From positions 1 through 59,865 of the forward strand of contig JAJYAG010000019.1 of NCBI GenBank assembly GCA_021779665.1: 59,865 nt of DNA. The letters run 5' to 3'. Both the position numbers and the translations under genes were made by a program. Positions within the stretch are counted from its first letter, which is position 1. Each line of letters begins with the position of its first letter. The stretch comes from Bacteroidota bacterium. Lineage in GTDB: Bacteria; Bacteroidota; Bacteroidia; Bacteroidales; JAAUTT01. Positions 50,233-59,330 of this stretch are shown in pieces. Below the pieces are notes generated by a model. It worked only from the letters and a program-made list of their open reading frames with translations, was not told the DNA's origin and did no database searches.

Positions 50233-50805
50233 CTATCTATAATAATTTAAAAGTTTTCCCTCCTCTTCCGCGGCCTGAAGCTCATTATACCGTATTTTCA
50301 TAAGTACTTTCTTTTCATTCATTTTCTCCTCGATCTCTGAAAGAAACCTCAAACGTTCAGCATCGGACATTTTAAAATAATCGTCTTTAAGTATCAATTC
50401 GGCCTGTTTCATTAGCTGGTTGATGCTATTGTTCAGACCGGCCATTTTTGTTGTGAAAGTGGTTATGTTCTCCGGGGATATATATTTAAAGCCCCTGGCC
50501 TGGCTTACATATCTTCCATAATCTTTAATGGAAGCAATTTGCATTTTAACAATGTTCTGAACCGTATAAAAATCATTCACCGTGCGGTTTACCTTTTGCA
50601 ACGCCTCCTGAGCCTTCTTATAAAATTCATAAGTGTCCTTCAAAATCTGGGACTGTTTCACAGCCTCGCCAAAATCTTTCAGGTTGACAAGGTAGTTGTT
50701 TGTTTGGTTAATATCGTTCCTTGCATCGTACACCAATGAAGCCCCCTGGCCATAGGAAAGGCTGAAAATTGCTAAGAATCCAATAAAAGGAATCAATATT
50801 TTCAT
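50233..50805 (-). CDS. traI: Conjugal transfer protein TraI (DUF4141 type)
   Basis: A 190-residue exported protein, VirB5-like in helical form. It has a signal peptide (FIGFLAIFSLSYG) and a periplasmic coiled-coil body (residues 60-180) with the end EEEGKLLNYYR. It overlaps traG by four bases and precedes traJ, matching the usual order traG-(H)-I-J; traH is missing. It probably sits at the pilus or channel tip. Confidence 0.8.
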   Translation of the reverse strand: MKILIPFIGFLAIFSLSYGQGASLVYDARNDINQTNNYLVNLKDFGEAVKQSQILKDTYEFYKKAQEALQKVNRTVNDFYTVQNIVKMQIASIKDYGRYVSQARGFKYISPENITTFTTKMAGLNNSINQLMKQAELILKDDYFKMSDAERLRFLSEIEEKMNEKKVLMKIRYNELQAAEEEGKLLNYYR

Positions 50806-53189
50806 GGTTGTTTGGTTAAAAGGTTTGTTATTGCTTGTTCCATATTAGCCGTCCGCTCGAACTCTTGCAAAACAGGTTCTTTTTCTTTTGCTTCCGACCG
50901 ATAGGCCAAAAGGGCCTCCTGTGGGAGTTCCAAGCGGTAAATGTTTGATTTGTCACCCATTTTCAAAAGGAATTCTGTGTATTTAATATCCCCAGAGAGA
51001 TTATTGGATATCGATTGTATTTGGTTGCAATCGTGCGTGGTCAAGTTCAGCCTGTCACGCAGGGTATCGATGCCCTTATCCTGTTTGAGGATATAAAAAG
51101 TGTGGGTATTTTCGATAATTGCATTTCCTACCTCGTTGTCCGGAATCTGGTTGATGCTTTGCAGGACAATACCTATTTGCCCGTTATGCTTTCGGATCGT
51201 CTGGAAATAATATTCGAACGTGCGGAGCATGATCGGATATTTCATGAATTTTGCCGCTTCATCGAACCAAATCCGTTTGTCAACCATACGGTTCCTCCAG
51301 ATCACGTTCTCGGTAACGTCCAGGATCGACATGAACATCAATGGCAGAATATCGAGGTTGTCTTTGATGTTCTCCAGTTCAAACCCAACAAATTTTTTGT
51401 CATTCAGATAAAAGCTCTGCTTTGTATCGTCCAAAAGGAATTTGAACATTCCGGTAGCATACTCGCTTGTGACATGGATAAATTCGTCACGGTTAAAAAA
51501 TTTATGGTCAATCTCCAGATCGGAAAGTAGCGATGGGTTTTCTTTAACAAAGGCAAAGAAATCTGGGAACGAGAGGCTGGAAGCCCGTTTGTAATATTCC
51601 TGGATGATCTTGTAAAGTGAAACCCTCTCAAAATCCTCTTCTTTCTTTTCCTTTTTCCAGAGGATAAAAATGAAGTTGGCAAGGCTCCTGACCTTGTCTG
51701 CGGTAAGTTCCGATATATCCCGGATCAAGAAAGGGTTAAGCCCCAATGGTTCTCCTTCTTTGTACTGAATGTAAGTCGATACATCCGGGTAAAGATGGGA
51801 AAGGACTTCAAAAGACTTGCCCATCTCAACAAGGGTCACCAGGAAATCCTGTTCTACTGCCTGGCGCAACAAATGGTTTAACAGTACTGATTTTCCTATA
51901 CCTGTCGAAGCCAGGATAAACGCGTTCCTTGCCCCTATTTGCTTTGTTTCGTAAGGTTTATAAAAGTCGTCCTTTAGGATGGGTACGTTAAACTTACGGT
52001 CATTAAACACCAAGCCCCTTGAATCTGAGGTATAATTTGTAACTGGGACAAACAGGGTAGAGGCCGCCAACAGGTCAGTATCGAAAGTTTCCTGCCTTGG
52101 GAGAAGCCCGGCGCAACCCGGAAGGGAGCATAAGTAATAATATATATGATCCGTGTAAGTCCCATGGTAAGGCGTGATGTCGGACTCTTTAAATTTGGAA
52201 ATTACATGGTTGTCTATCGCCCCAAGTTTGGTTTTGTCCCTGTCCCAAACCAGGACATTTACATGCGCCCTGCAGAGCCGGATGTTTTCATCGTTATTGA
52301 TGTATTCCAGATAATTCTTAAGTTTTGTGCTCCCTACCTGGTTCTCAGGTGAAAATTTGGCAAACTTTCGAAAGTCCATCTCTGACTTTTGAAGCTGTTT
52401 TTTGTTTTCCTTGTGGTCGTCTATAAAAACAATTTGGTTTACGACATGATTGCATTCAAGCTCCAAGCCTAATGGTTGTAAGAACGATTTATAAAAAATA
52501 AAATCGTCCGAACTCATGTTGTCGTCCTTTAAGCAGGTCGGAACGGTTTCAGGAAAGTTGCCCGTGTCGTTGATAGCGTATATCTCGCAATAGTTGTCCC
52601 CTATTTTGAATTCGGGCTTGAACACGATATCGGTAAGCTTGCCCTCAGAAAACCCGTTAAGGTATTTAAAAGCGATTTCCTTAATATCGCTGTCTGTCAC
52701 CGCTATGGCTTTGAAATATGTCGAGGAATTGAAAACCGATATGGCCCTTTCAACCTCCTTTGTAAAAATTTCAAGCCTTCCCCTGTCCTCCCGGAACACC
52801 TGTCCTGTTTTCAGGATTGAGCTGTTCAAATAACTTCTTTTTAGGGATGGAAGGTTTGTAAAGGTTAAATAAAGTATCGAAAAGTGCTCAAAATGTTCCC
52901 TGTTTATAAATTTATTATAGGTGGCCTTTTGTAAAAAGGTAGATTTATCAATGTTTGCACCCCTAAAATTTTTCTTAATATAAAAATCCTGTTTATGTAC
53001 TACACAATTCGTTAGCATTTTAAAGAACCGATAGAGTTCTGAATTAATGTTATCGTAGTCACTTTCTGATAAGGAATAAATCTCGGGCAATGTCAATGCA
53101 AAAGCAAAGGTGATATCGCCGTTTTTTGCAAAAATGCAATTACCGTCAACCTTATAAAATGGGTAAACATCCTCAGTTTTTAGGATCAT
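50802..53189 (-). CDS. traG: Conjugation ATPase TraG (VirB4 family)
   Basis: A 795-residue VirB4-type ATPase that powers channel assembly. Walker A lies at 428-435 (ASTGIGKS) and Walker B is in RIWFDEAAKFM near residue 640, followed by the QSINQIPDN stretch typical of the family. The N-terminal 400 residues are the CagE/TrbE-like region. It overlaps traF by 17 bases and traI by four, so it lies within one operon. Confidence 0.93.
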   Translation of the reverse strand: MILKTEDVYPFYKVDGNCIFAKNGDITFAFALTLPEIYSLSESDYDNINSELYRFFKMLTNCVVHKQDFYIKKNFRGANIDKSTFLQKATYNKFINREHFEHFSILYLTFTNLPSLKRSYLNSSILKTGQVFREDRGRLEIFTKEVERAISVFNSSTYFKAIAVTDSDIKEIAFKYLNGFSEGKLTDIVFKPEFKIGDNYCEIYAINDTGNFPETVPTCLKDDNMSSDDFIFYKSFLQPLGLELECNHVVNQIVFIDDHKENKKQLQKSEMDFRKFAKFSPENQVGSTKLKNYLEYINNDENIRLCRAHVNVLVWDRDKTKLGAIDNHVISKFKESDITPYHGTYTDHIYYYLCSLPGCAGLLPRQETFDTDLLAASTLFVPVTNYTSDSRGLVFNDRKFNVPILKDDFYKPYETKQIGARNAFILASTGIGKSVLLNHLLRQAVEQDFLVTLVEMGKSFEVLSHLYPDVSTYIQYKEGEPLGLNPFLIRDISELTADKVRSLANFIFILWKKEKKEEDFERVSLYKIIQEYYKRASSLSFPDFFAFVKENPSLLSDLEIDHKFFNRDEFIHVTSEYATGMFKFLLDDTKQSFYLNDKKFVGFELENIKDNLDILPLMFMSILDVTENVIWRNRMVDKRIWFDEAAKFMKYPIMLRTFEYYFQTIRKHNGQIGIVLQSINQIPDNEVGNAIIENTHTFYILKQDKGIDTLRDRLNLTTHDCNQIQSISNNLSGDIKYTEFLLKMGDKSNIYRLELPQEALLAYRSEAKEKEPVLQEFERTANMEQAITNLLTKQP

Positions 53190-53478
53190 TTTTAAAAACA
53201 GTTAATGATTTATTCTTAATAGCGGTAATATGCTTTGAATTAAATGATTTGAAAAAGCTTTCGAATGAATAGCGACTGAAAAATATCAGTAACCCGACAT
53301 AAAGTACGATAGGGATTAAAGCCAACCATAAAAGCTTAAATAATGGGTTTATGGGAAGAAACAAAAAGGATATCGCATTCAGGACAGAAAGGCCAAAAAA
53401 CACCCCTCCAGCCTGCATGGGCAGGCCAAAGAGCGTAGGTGTTTTTTGGATGTTCTTATGAATTTGAAACTTTTTCAT
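53173..53478 (-). CDS. traF: Conjugal transfer protein TraF (DUF4133 type)
   Basis: A 101-residue protein with two membrane segments (about residues 17-38 and 45-68), VirB3-like. The ends FQIHKNIQKTPTLFGLPMQ and FFSRYSFESFFKSF are typical. It lies between traE and traG, with overlapping ends on both sides, in the conserved order. Confidence 0.87.
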   Translation of the reverse strand: MKKFQIHKNIQKTPTLFGLPMQAGGVFFGLSVLNAISFLFLPINPLFKLLWLALIPIVLYVGLLIFFSRYSFESFFKSFNSKHITAIKNKSLTVFKNDPKN

Positions 53479-53783
53479 TAGTTATACATTGCGTTCCCAA
53501 TTTCAGCAACTCCCAGGACGACTATTGGCCAAATCACCATCTTGAACCAACCAAGCATGGCTTCAGATGACTCATCCTCGTTTTTCCGGACTTTGTTGGA
53601 CGCCATGACCCCACCAATTGCCGCCATGATAACTACCCAAGCGATCAATACCGGGCGGACAAAAGAAGAGTAAAAACTTGAAATTTTAGAAGCAACACTT
53701 GCCCCGCTCTGGGCAAACAAGGATGCATCACAAACGAAAAGCAAACCCACAATAAACACCATTGTTAAAAACGTTCTTTTCAT
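53478..53783 (-). CDS. traE: Conjugal transfer protein TraE (DUF4134 type)
   Basis: A 101-residue VirB2-like pilin candidate. It has a signal peptide (residues 1-24 ending in FAQ) and two membrane helices (about 40-60 and 80-98) with IGGVMASNKVRKNEDESSE between them, as in Bacteroidota TraE. It shares its last base with the start of traF and is preceded by the lipoprotein gene in the same operon. Confidence 0.87.
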   Translation of the reverse strand: MKRTFLTMVFIVGLLFVCDASLFAQSGASVASKISSFYSSFVRPVLIAWVVIMAAIGGVMASNKVRKNEDESSEAMLGWFKMVIWPIVVLGVAEIGNAMYN

Positions 53784-53794
53784 GATAGAGAAAT

Positions 53795-54421
53795 TTAGTT
53801 ATTGATATAATTGATTGAAAGATTAGACCATTGATTGTTATTGTCCTTTACCCGGATCTTTACCGTATTCACGGTTCCTTTGTTGATTGAATATTTTAGG
53901 ATTGGTGAACTTTGTTCTTTTGAAAAATTATTGACCGTGAATTCATAGGCTACAATAGCCCCGCCAAACTTTTCATCTTTATCATAAGATAAAGAGGCGT
54001 CCAGTGTCACAAAATAGGAATTGTCAAGTTGTGTAATAACATATGAATATTTGACAACCGGGGGCAGGTTATCGAACACTGTTAACTTGATGCTTTTAGA
54101 ATCGCTCAGGTTGTATGAATCGGTCACCGTCGCAACCACATTTTCAATGCCTTTGTGCATTGCAGTAAATTCAAGGTTTGTCCCGTCATCTTTTACCCTG
54201 CAAAATGTATCCATCTCAAGGTTTAACTTTAAGTTTTCCTCGTCCTTAACCTGGTATTGTACATTTAAGGTTTTCCCGATTTTAATAGAGTCCTGAAATG
54301 AACCGCCCTGGATGCCCTTAAATTCCATAGAAGGGGCTTTGTTCACAGATTGATAATAGTCCTCCAGGTCACTGCATGATAGGATAATCAAGACATATAG
54401 GAAAAAGTGTGCTTTCTTCAT
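53795..54421 (-). CDS. Putative lipoprotein with Ig/cadherin-like domains
   Basis: A 208-residue lipoprotein. The signal FFLYVLIILSC gives lipid attachment at Cys16. Residues 40-118 and 122-205 look like two immunoglobulin-like sandwiches, with VYQVKDEENLKLNLEMD-type strands and SYDKDEKFGG as a possible calcium loop. It overlaps the large repeat protein by four bases and precedes traE by 11 bases. It occupies the place of transfer proteins in related operons, perhaps in mating-pair contact; TraQ similarity is weak. Confidence 0.6.
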   Translation of the reverse strand: MKKAHFFLYVLIILSCSDLEDYYQSVNKAPSMEFKGIQGGSFQDSIKIGKTLNVQYQVKDEENLKLNLEMDTFCRVKDDGTNLEFTAMHKGIENVVATVTDSYNLSDSKSIKLTVFDNLPPVVKYSYVITQLDNSYFVTLDASLSYDKDEKFGGAIVAYEFTVNNFSKEQSSPILKYSINKGTVNTVKIRVKDNNNQWSNLSINYINN

Positions 54422-57400
54422 TGCTTTACAATTTTAATTACCTCAGTGTTTTCCTTTGATTTAATAAGCATGGTATAAACCCCGGGGGCAAAATGGGAAA
54501 TATCGGTTTCAATTTTATCTTGTATTTCGGCCTGGTATACCAACACGCCCTGCATATTGAAAATGGAAACCACCGTTTGGGCGTAGGAACCTTTTAATTC
54601 GATGTGCAGGATATCCCGAACCGGGTTAGGATAAACAGATACACCGTCCCTGGAGCCTTGTTCCCAGTTAATGCCGGTGGTCAATATTGAAAAGCTTTTT
54701 ACCAGGGTATCCGAACATTCCTTTGTACTGAAAGAAATCAGTTTGACTCTTTTTTCCCCGCTTAGATTAAAAATGTGCCAGGGGCTGGACTCAGTTGATT
54801 GCTCCCCTTCCGAAAAGTCCCATACATACCTGGTCGCATTTGAACTGTGGTTTACGAACTGGATCGGCTCGCCTAAAGACAATTCAGTATTAACAGCAAA
54901 ATCAGCTACAACTTTGTCGACGTTTAAAACAATCTGTTGTGCATCACTGATACAATTTTTGCTGTTCTGTGCTTTTACAAAAATGGTCTTATTCTCACGG
55001 ATATTGTCTACGGTAAAATCAGATCCAGTTTTTAGGAAAGATTCTTTGCTGTCATACCAATTATAGGTAAAATCATTGCCTGCATTAAGTTTTACATTGG
55101 CTCCTTCACAATAAAAAGCCCTATAAAATACGTTTGGGGTAGGCAGCTTGGCCATTGTATTTATTAAAACGGGGTCTGAATAAAAGCTTCCACAATTGGA
55201 ATCGCTTGTCTTTCTTCTAAAATATGAGCTGCTGGTTATGCTTCCTGGTTGGTAATTTCGTTCATTGGCCGAAGCAATGTCGTTGTATGTGACATTGTCA
55301 AAAGATAGTTGCCACTGGTAATTAAAGGATTCAAAACCACCGGAAGCCTTCGTGCCTGTCAGTTCTCCAGGAGCAGAACCAAAACAAACCGTTTGTGCCC
55401 CACTGATTGAACCGGGATTGACAGGATTTTTGACTTCCACAGTTATAGAATCCGTCGCGACAGTTCCGCAACCCGAAGTAACAAACCTTCTAAAATAAGT
55501 AGTTTTGGTTAAACTGCCCGGTTGGAAGTTTACGGAACTTCCGTTCGGAAGGCTGTTCCATATATTTCCATCCTTTCCTTTCCATTGATATTTATACTGT
55601 CCCCCTCCTCCGGTAGCCTCCGTCCCGGTGATCAAGGCAGGGCTGCTTCCATAGCATATTGCTTGGGACGAATTAATATTGCCTGGCAATAAGATTTCAT
55701 TAACAGTGATAACTACAGGAGAAGAGGTTTTAACACCACATCCGCTGCCGGAAGTGACGGTGCGCCGAAAATGTGTGGTAGCCTTTAATGCTGCAGGCTG
55801 ATAACTGGCGCTTGTAATATTTGAAATATTGTCCCATGTAGCCCCATTTGTGGAAAATTCCCATTTATAGGTATATGTGCCATCTCCCCCAATTGGAATT
55901 GCTCCAGTTATCTGGGTTGGAACTGTATTGTAGCAAATTGTCTGGGAGGAAACGATATCCCCCCCAGCAAGCTCAGGGTTTACAACAATCGTAATTATAG
56001 ATGATTCCTTTGTTCCACAACCACAAGTTACAGCCCTTTTATAATAAACTGTTTTTGTTAATATACCAGGTTGAAAGTTAATGTCGTTCGCTCCCGGTAT
56101 ATCAATAAAGCTTTGACCGTCGGCGGACTGTTTCCATTGATAGACATAATTTCCAAACCCTCCTGATGCTAGTCCGCCTGTCAATTTCGCTGGTGCTACC
56201 CCGTAACAAACCGTCTGGGAGGAACTGATATTGCCCGGGGCAAACGATCCATTTACAGAAATGGAAACGGTGGAACTGATACGGCTGCCACAACCACTTC
56301 CCGAAGTAACTGTACGCCGATAATATGTTGTTGCGGAAAGGGCGCCAGGCAAATAATTGATTTCGGACGCTCCTGGTATTAAATCCCAGGAAGAACCATT
56401 GGCAGATAATTCCCACTTATATGTATAGGTACCATCCCCTCCGGTGGCAACACTTCCAACGATTTGTGCCGGAGTGCTGTTGTGGCATATGGTTTGGTTT
56501 GAACCAATAACACCGGCAGTTAATTCACCATTTACTGTAATGGTGACCGGTGGGCTTGTAATGCTGCCACAACCGCTGCCGGAGGTAACCGTACGCCGAT
56601 AGTAAGTAGTGGCTGTTAAAGCTCCCGGCTGATAACTGATTTCTGTCCCCCTGCTGGTAATATTGTTCCAGGTTGTGCCGTTAGTCGACCACTCCCATTT
56701 GTAGGTATAGTTTCCGTCCCCGCCAGTGGGCGTCCCTCCAGCAATTTGTACTGGTGTGCTATTGTAACATAAAACCTGATTGGAACCCATCGTCCCAGAG
56801 GATAGTGGGGCTCTCACATTAACGGTCACAATTGAACTTTTGCTGCTCCCGCACCCCCCGCCAGAAGTAACGGTACGGCGAAACATTGTTGTTGTGGTCA
56901 AAGAACCATGTTGATAATTAAGCTCTGAAAATCCCGGTATTATATCCCAGGTTGTGCCGTTTATTGATTGTTCCCAGGCATAAGTATAGCTCCCATTACC
57001 CCCGGTCGCTGCACTGCATGTAATAAGCGCAGGTGCAACCCCATTGCAAATGGTCTGGTTAGAGCTTATGCTACCTGCGGATAAATCCCCGTAAACACTG
57101 ATTGTAACATTTGAACTTGTACGGCTGCCACAACCACTCCCGGAAGTTACCGTGCGACGGTAGTAAGTAGTGGCCGTTAAAGCTCCTGGCTGATAACTGG
57201 ATCCCGTTGCTAACGGTTCAGCATCCCATGAACTCCCATTAATTGATGACTCCCAAATATAGGTATAGTTACCGTCCCCTCCCGAGGGAATCCCCCCCAT
57301 TAGTTGGGCAGGCGAAGTTGCATAACAGATAGTTTGGTCAGAACCAATAATACCTGCTGAAAGTTGATCCCTTACCGTTATGGTTACCGGGGAGCTGATT

Positions 57401-58689
57401 ACACTGCCACAACCGCTGCCGGAAGTTACGGTGCGCCGAAAATAAGTAGTGGATGTCAAGGCCTCTGGTTGATAACTGGAACTTGATCCATTGGATGCCG
57501 CAAACCATAAAGTCCCATTGAGCGAGTATTCCCAAGTGAAAGTATAAGTCCCATCCCCCCCGGTCGGGGCTGCTCCAACCAATTGGGCCGGTTCCACATT
57601 ATAACATATCGTCTGAGAGGATGAGATATCGCCTCCTGTTAAGATATCCCTAACGGTTAACTTAACAATATTGGATTCTGCGGAGTTGGCCCCGGATGTA
57701 CATTTTCTTCTGAAATATGTAGTCACCTTTAGATTATTTGCTGTATATGTGGCTTCGTCCGCATCCAGGATATTTTGAAAATTAACGCCATCAGTAGATG
57801 ATAGCCATTGATAATTATATGTCCCTGTCCCTCCGCTTCCGCCTTGGTCATTGGATAAAGTAATACTTGACCCGTAGCAAACTGTTTGGGATGAACCTAT
57901 CGTTCCTGGGGAGACGTTATTCAAAACAGTGATATTAATTTCATTGGTATATAAAGATGGGCCACATTTATTGGGAGTGTCCCTTCTTCGAAAGTAAGTG
58001 CTTATGGTAAGGTTTGTAGGGTAATAATCCGTTGAAACAGCATTATAAATATCGACCCAAGATCCATTAATTTCCTTTTTTTGCCATTGATATGAAAAAC
58101 CTCCGTCCCCGCCTGTTGCCTCTGTTCCACTAAAGCTTCCCGGACTGGTATTATATTCGATTGTTTTGGCAGTTACCTGGTCTGGGACAACTTTTATAGT
58201 GCCATTTTTTGGATTGGGATAAAACTTCCTTTTAATAGTCATGATAGCATTCCATGGAGCTACTGCAGAATTAGTATTCGCACATTTATAGGTAGTTGTA
58301 TAATACACAACAATGTAAAATACCTTGGAGGAAGTAACACTTGACCAGTTGTAACTTGGAAAAAGTTCCTGAAGCGAATGATGGCTGTTATAATCTTCGT
58401 TTAAGGTTGTAGCCGCTAATTCGGTTCCCCTGATCCTCCCATCAAAGGTAGCATCATCAAAAAGTAAAAAATACTGAAACTGCTTGAAGTTTCTACTATT
58501 GAGATCTGATGGGTCATAGAACGTCTCAAAGTAGAATTGGCTATTCAAACATGTATTGGTCGATGATTCATCAAAAAGCCAATATTTCCAGGATGAGTCC
58601 CAATTAAGCAATTGAGGTGAAACTAACCTTTGTTCTTGCCCTTTCGCCAAAGAGCATATAAATAAGAAAAGAAAAACAAGCTTTTTCAT
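54418..58689 (-). CDS. Giant repeat surface protein with type IX secretion tail
   Basis: A 1423-residue exported protein. It has a signal peptide (residues 1-17). The N-terminal 150 residues are unique, followed by 11 tandem repeats of about 91 residues with a consensus of SSQTICY, TGGDGTYTYKWE, SYQPGALTATTYYRRTV, TSGSGCGS and ITV, each like an Ig fold with a cysteine pair. Next is a PKD-like domain (FVNHSSNATRYVWDFSEG) and a C-terminal type IX sorting domain (VYPNPVRDILHIEL to VIKIVKQ). It lies between traO and traE with four-base coupling, so it is made with the transfer apparatus. Confidence 0.88.
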   Translation of the reverse strand: MKKLVFLFLFICSLAKGQEQRLVSPQLLNWDSSWKYWLFDESSTNTCLNSQFYFETFYDPSDLNSRNFKQFQYFLLFDDATFDGRIRGTELAATTLNEDYNSHHSLQELFPSYNWSSVTSSKVFYIVVYYTTTYKCANTNSAVAPWNAIMTIKRKFYPNPKNGTIKVVPDQVTAKTIEYNTSPGSFSGTEATGGDGGFSYQWQKKEINGSWVDIYNAVSTDYYPTNLTISTYFRRRDTPNKCGPSLYTNEINITVLNNVSPGTIGSSQTVCYGSSITLSNDQGGSGGTGTYNYQWLSSTDGVNFQNILDADEATYTANNLKVTTYFRRKCTSGANSAESNIVKLTVRDILTGGDISSSQTICYNVEPAQLVGAAPTGGDGTYTFTWEYSLNGTLWFAASNGSSSSYQPEALTSTTYFRRTVTSGSGCGSVISSPVTITVRDQLSAGIIGSDQTICYATSPAQLMGGIPSGGDGNYTYIWESSINGSSWDAEPLATGSSYQPGALTATTYYRRTVTSGSGCGSRTSSNVTISVYGDLSAGSISSNQTICNGVAPALITCSAATGGNGSYTYAWEQSINGTTWDIIPGFSELNYQHGSLTTTTMFRRTVTSGGGCGSSKSSIVTVNVRAPLSSGTMGSNQVLCYNSTPVQIAGGTPTGGDGNYTYKWEWSTNGTTWNNITSRGTEISYQPGALTATTYYRRTVTSGSGCGSITSPPVTITVNGELTAGVIGSNQTICHNSTPAQIVGSVATGGDGTYTYKWELSANGSSWDLIPGASEINYLPGALSATTYYRRTVTSGSGCGSRISSTVSISVNGSFAPGNISSSQTVCYGVAPAKLTGGLASGGFGNYVYQWKQSADGQSFIDIPGANDINFQPGILTKTVYYKRAVTCGCGTKESSIITIVVNPELAGGDIVSSQTICYNTVPTQITGAIPIGGDGTYTYKWEFSTNGATWDNISNITSASYQPAALKATTHFRRTVTSGSGCGVKTSSPVVITVNEILLPGNINSSQAICYGSSPALITGTEATGGGGQYKYQWKGKDGNIWNSLPNGSSVNFQPGSLTKTTYFRRFVTSGCGTVATDSITVEVKNPVNPGSISGAQTVCFGSAPGELTGTKASGGFESFNYQWQLSFDNVTYNDIASANERNYQPGSITSSSYFRRKTSDSNCGSFYSDPVLINTMAKLPTPNVFYRAFYCEGANVKLNAGNDFTYNWYDSKESFLKTGSDFTVDNIRENKTIFVKAQNSKNCISDAQQIVLNVDKVVADFAVNTELSLGEPIQFVNHSSNATRYVWDFSEGEQSTESSPWHIFNLSGEKRVKLISFSTKECSDTLVKSFSILTTGINWEQGSRDGVSVYPNPVRDILHIELKGSYAQTVVSIFNMQGVLVYQAEIQDKIETDISHFAPGVYTMLIKSKENTEVIKIVKQ

Positions 58690-58692
58690 ACT

Positions 58693-59214
58693 TTAAAAAG
58701 TAAACATTGTTCCTAATTGAGCTAAAAATCTATGATGGGCTAATAAAGACCTGCTTAAGAATTGCTGTTCAATCTCAAATTCTAACTTTAATCGGGGAAA
58801 AATATAAATCTCCAGGGAGCTTCCTATGTCAACCCCAAAATAAACCCTGTTGGTTTTTTTAAATACTTCATTCGCCCAAAACTCGGAACCTGCAAATGCT
58901 CCAGCTTTAAGGTTAAGGAAACGGTTCTTGTTATTGGTCAAGACGGTATAGTAAAACTCCGGCTTTAAAGAAAACGCGTGGTATTTTGTCAGGTCAAAAC
59001 TGGTCTTGTCAAATAGGGCACTGGCCTTAATACTTTTTGTATCATGCAAATAATATTGGTAGCTAAGGCCATAGATTTGTGACCTATCCCCTAATCCAAA
59101 AGTACAACCAATCATACTTTGACCTTTTGAATGTCGGGGCTGACTATAAGCCAGGAAAGGGATAAAAACAAGTATTAATCCCAGGGATGATAATTTGGAA
59201 ATTTTGATAAACAT
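58693..59214 (-). CDS. traO: Conjugal transfer protein TraO (outer-membrane beta-barrel type)
   Basis: A 173-residue exported protein with signal peptide ending in AYSQ. The body has alternating strands (GCTFGLGDRSQIYGLSYQYY, FYYTVLTN, FLNLKAGAFAGSEFW, YFGVDIGSSLEIY) and the C-terminal FLAQLGTMFTF, typical of small beta-barrels. It lies first in the operon before the giant repeat gene. The name TraO follows from similarity of form and from position. Confidence 0.75.
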   Translation of the reverse strand: MFIKISKLSSLGLILVFIPFLAYSQPRHSKGQSMIGCTFGLGDRSQIYGLSYQYYLHDTKSIKASALFDKTSFDLTKYHAFSLKPEFYYTVLTNNKNRFLNLKAGAFAGSEFWANEVFKKTNRVYFGVDIGSSLEIYIFPRLKLEFEIEQQFLSRSLLAHHRFLAQLGTMFTF

Positions 59215-59293
59215 ATAAAAATAATTTACTAATATGTAATAATCCTATTTCATCGGATAATTGTACATACAAGATTAACAAGACGATTCAGGC

Positions 59294-59301
59294 CAAATAT
59301 A
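59294..59301 (-). promoter_or_regulatory. -7 promoter box (TATATTTG) for the tra operon
   Basis: CAAATATA on the plus strand, 80 bases upstream of the traO start. A weak hairpin ATTACTCCCAAGTAAT at 59314-59329 just before it could end the coupling-protein transcript. Confidence 0.45.
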
Positions 59302-59330
59302 AAAAGGTTTTTATTACTTGGGAGTAATTT

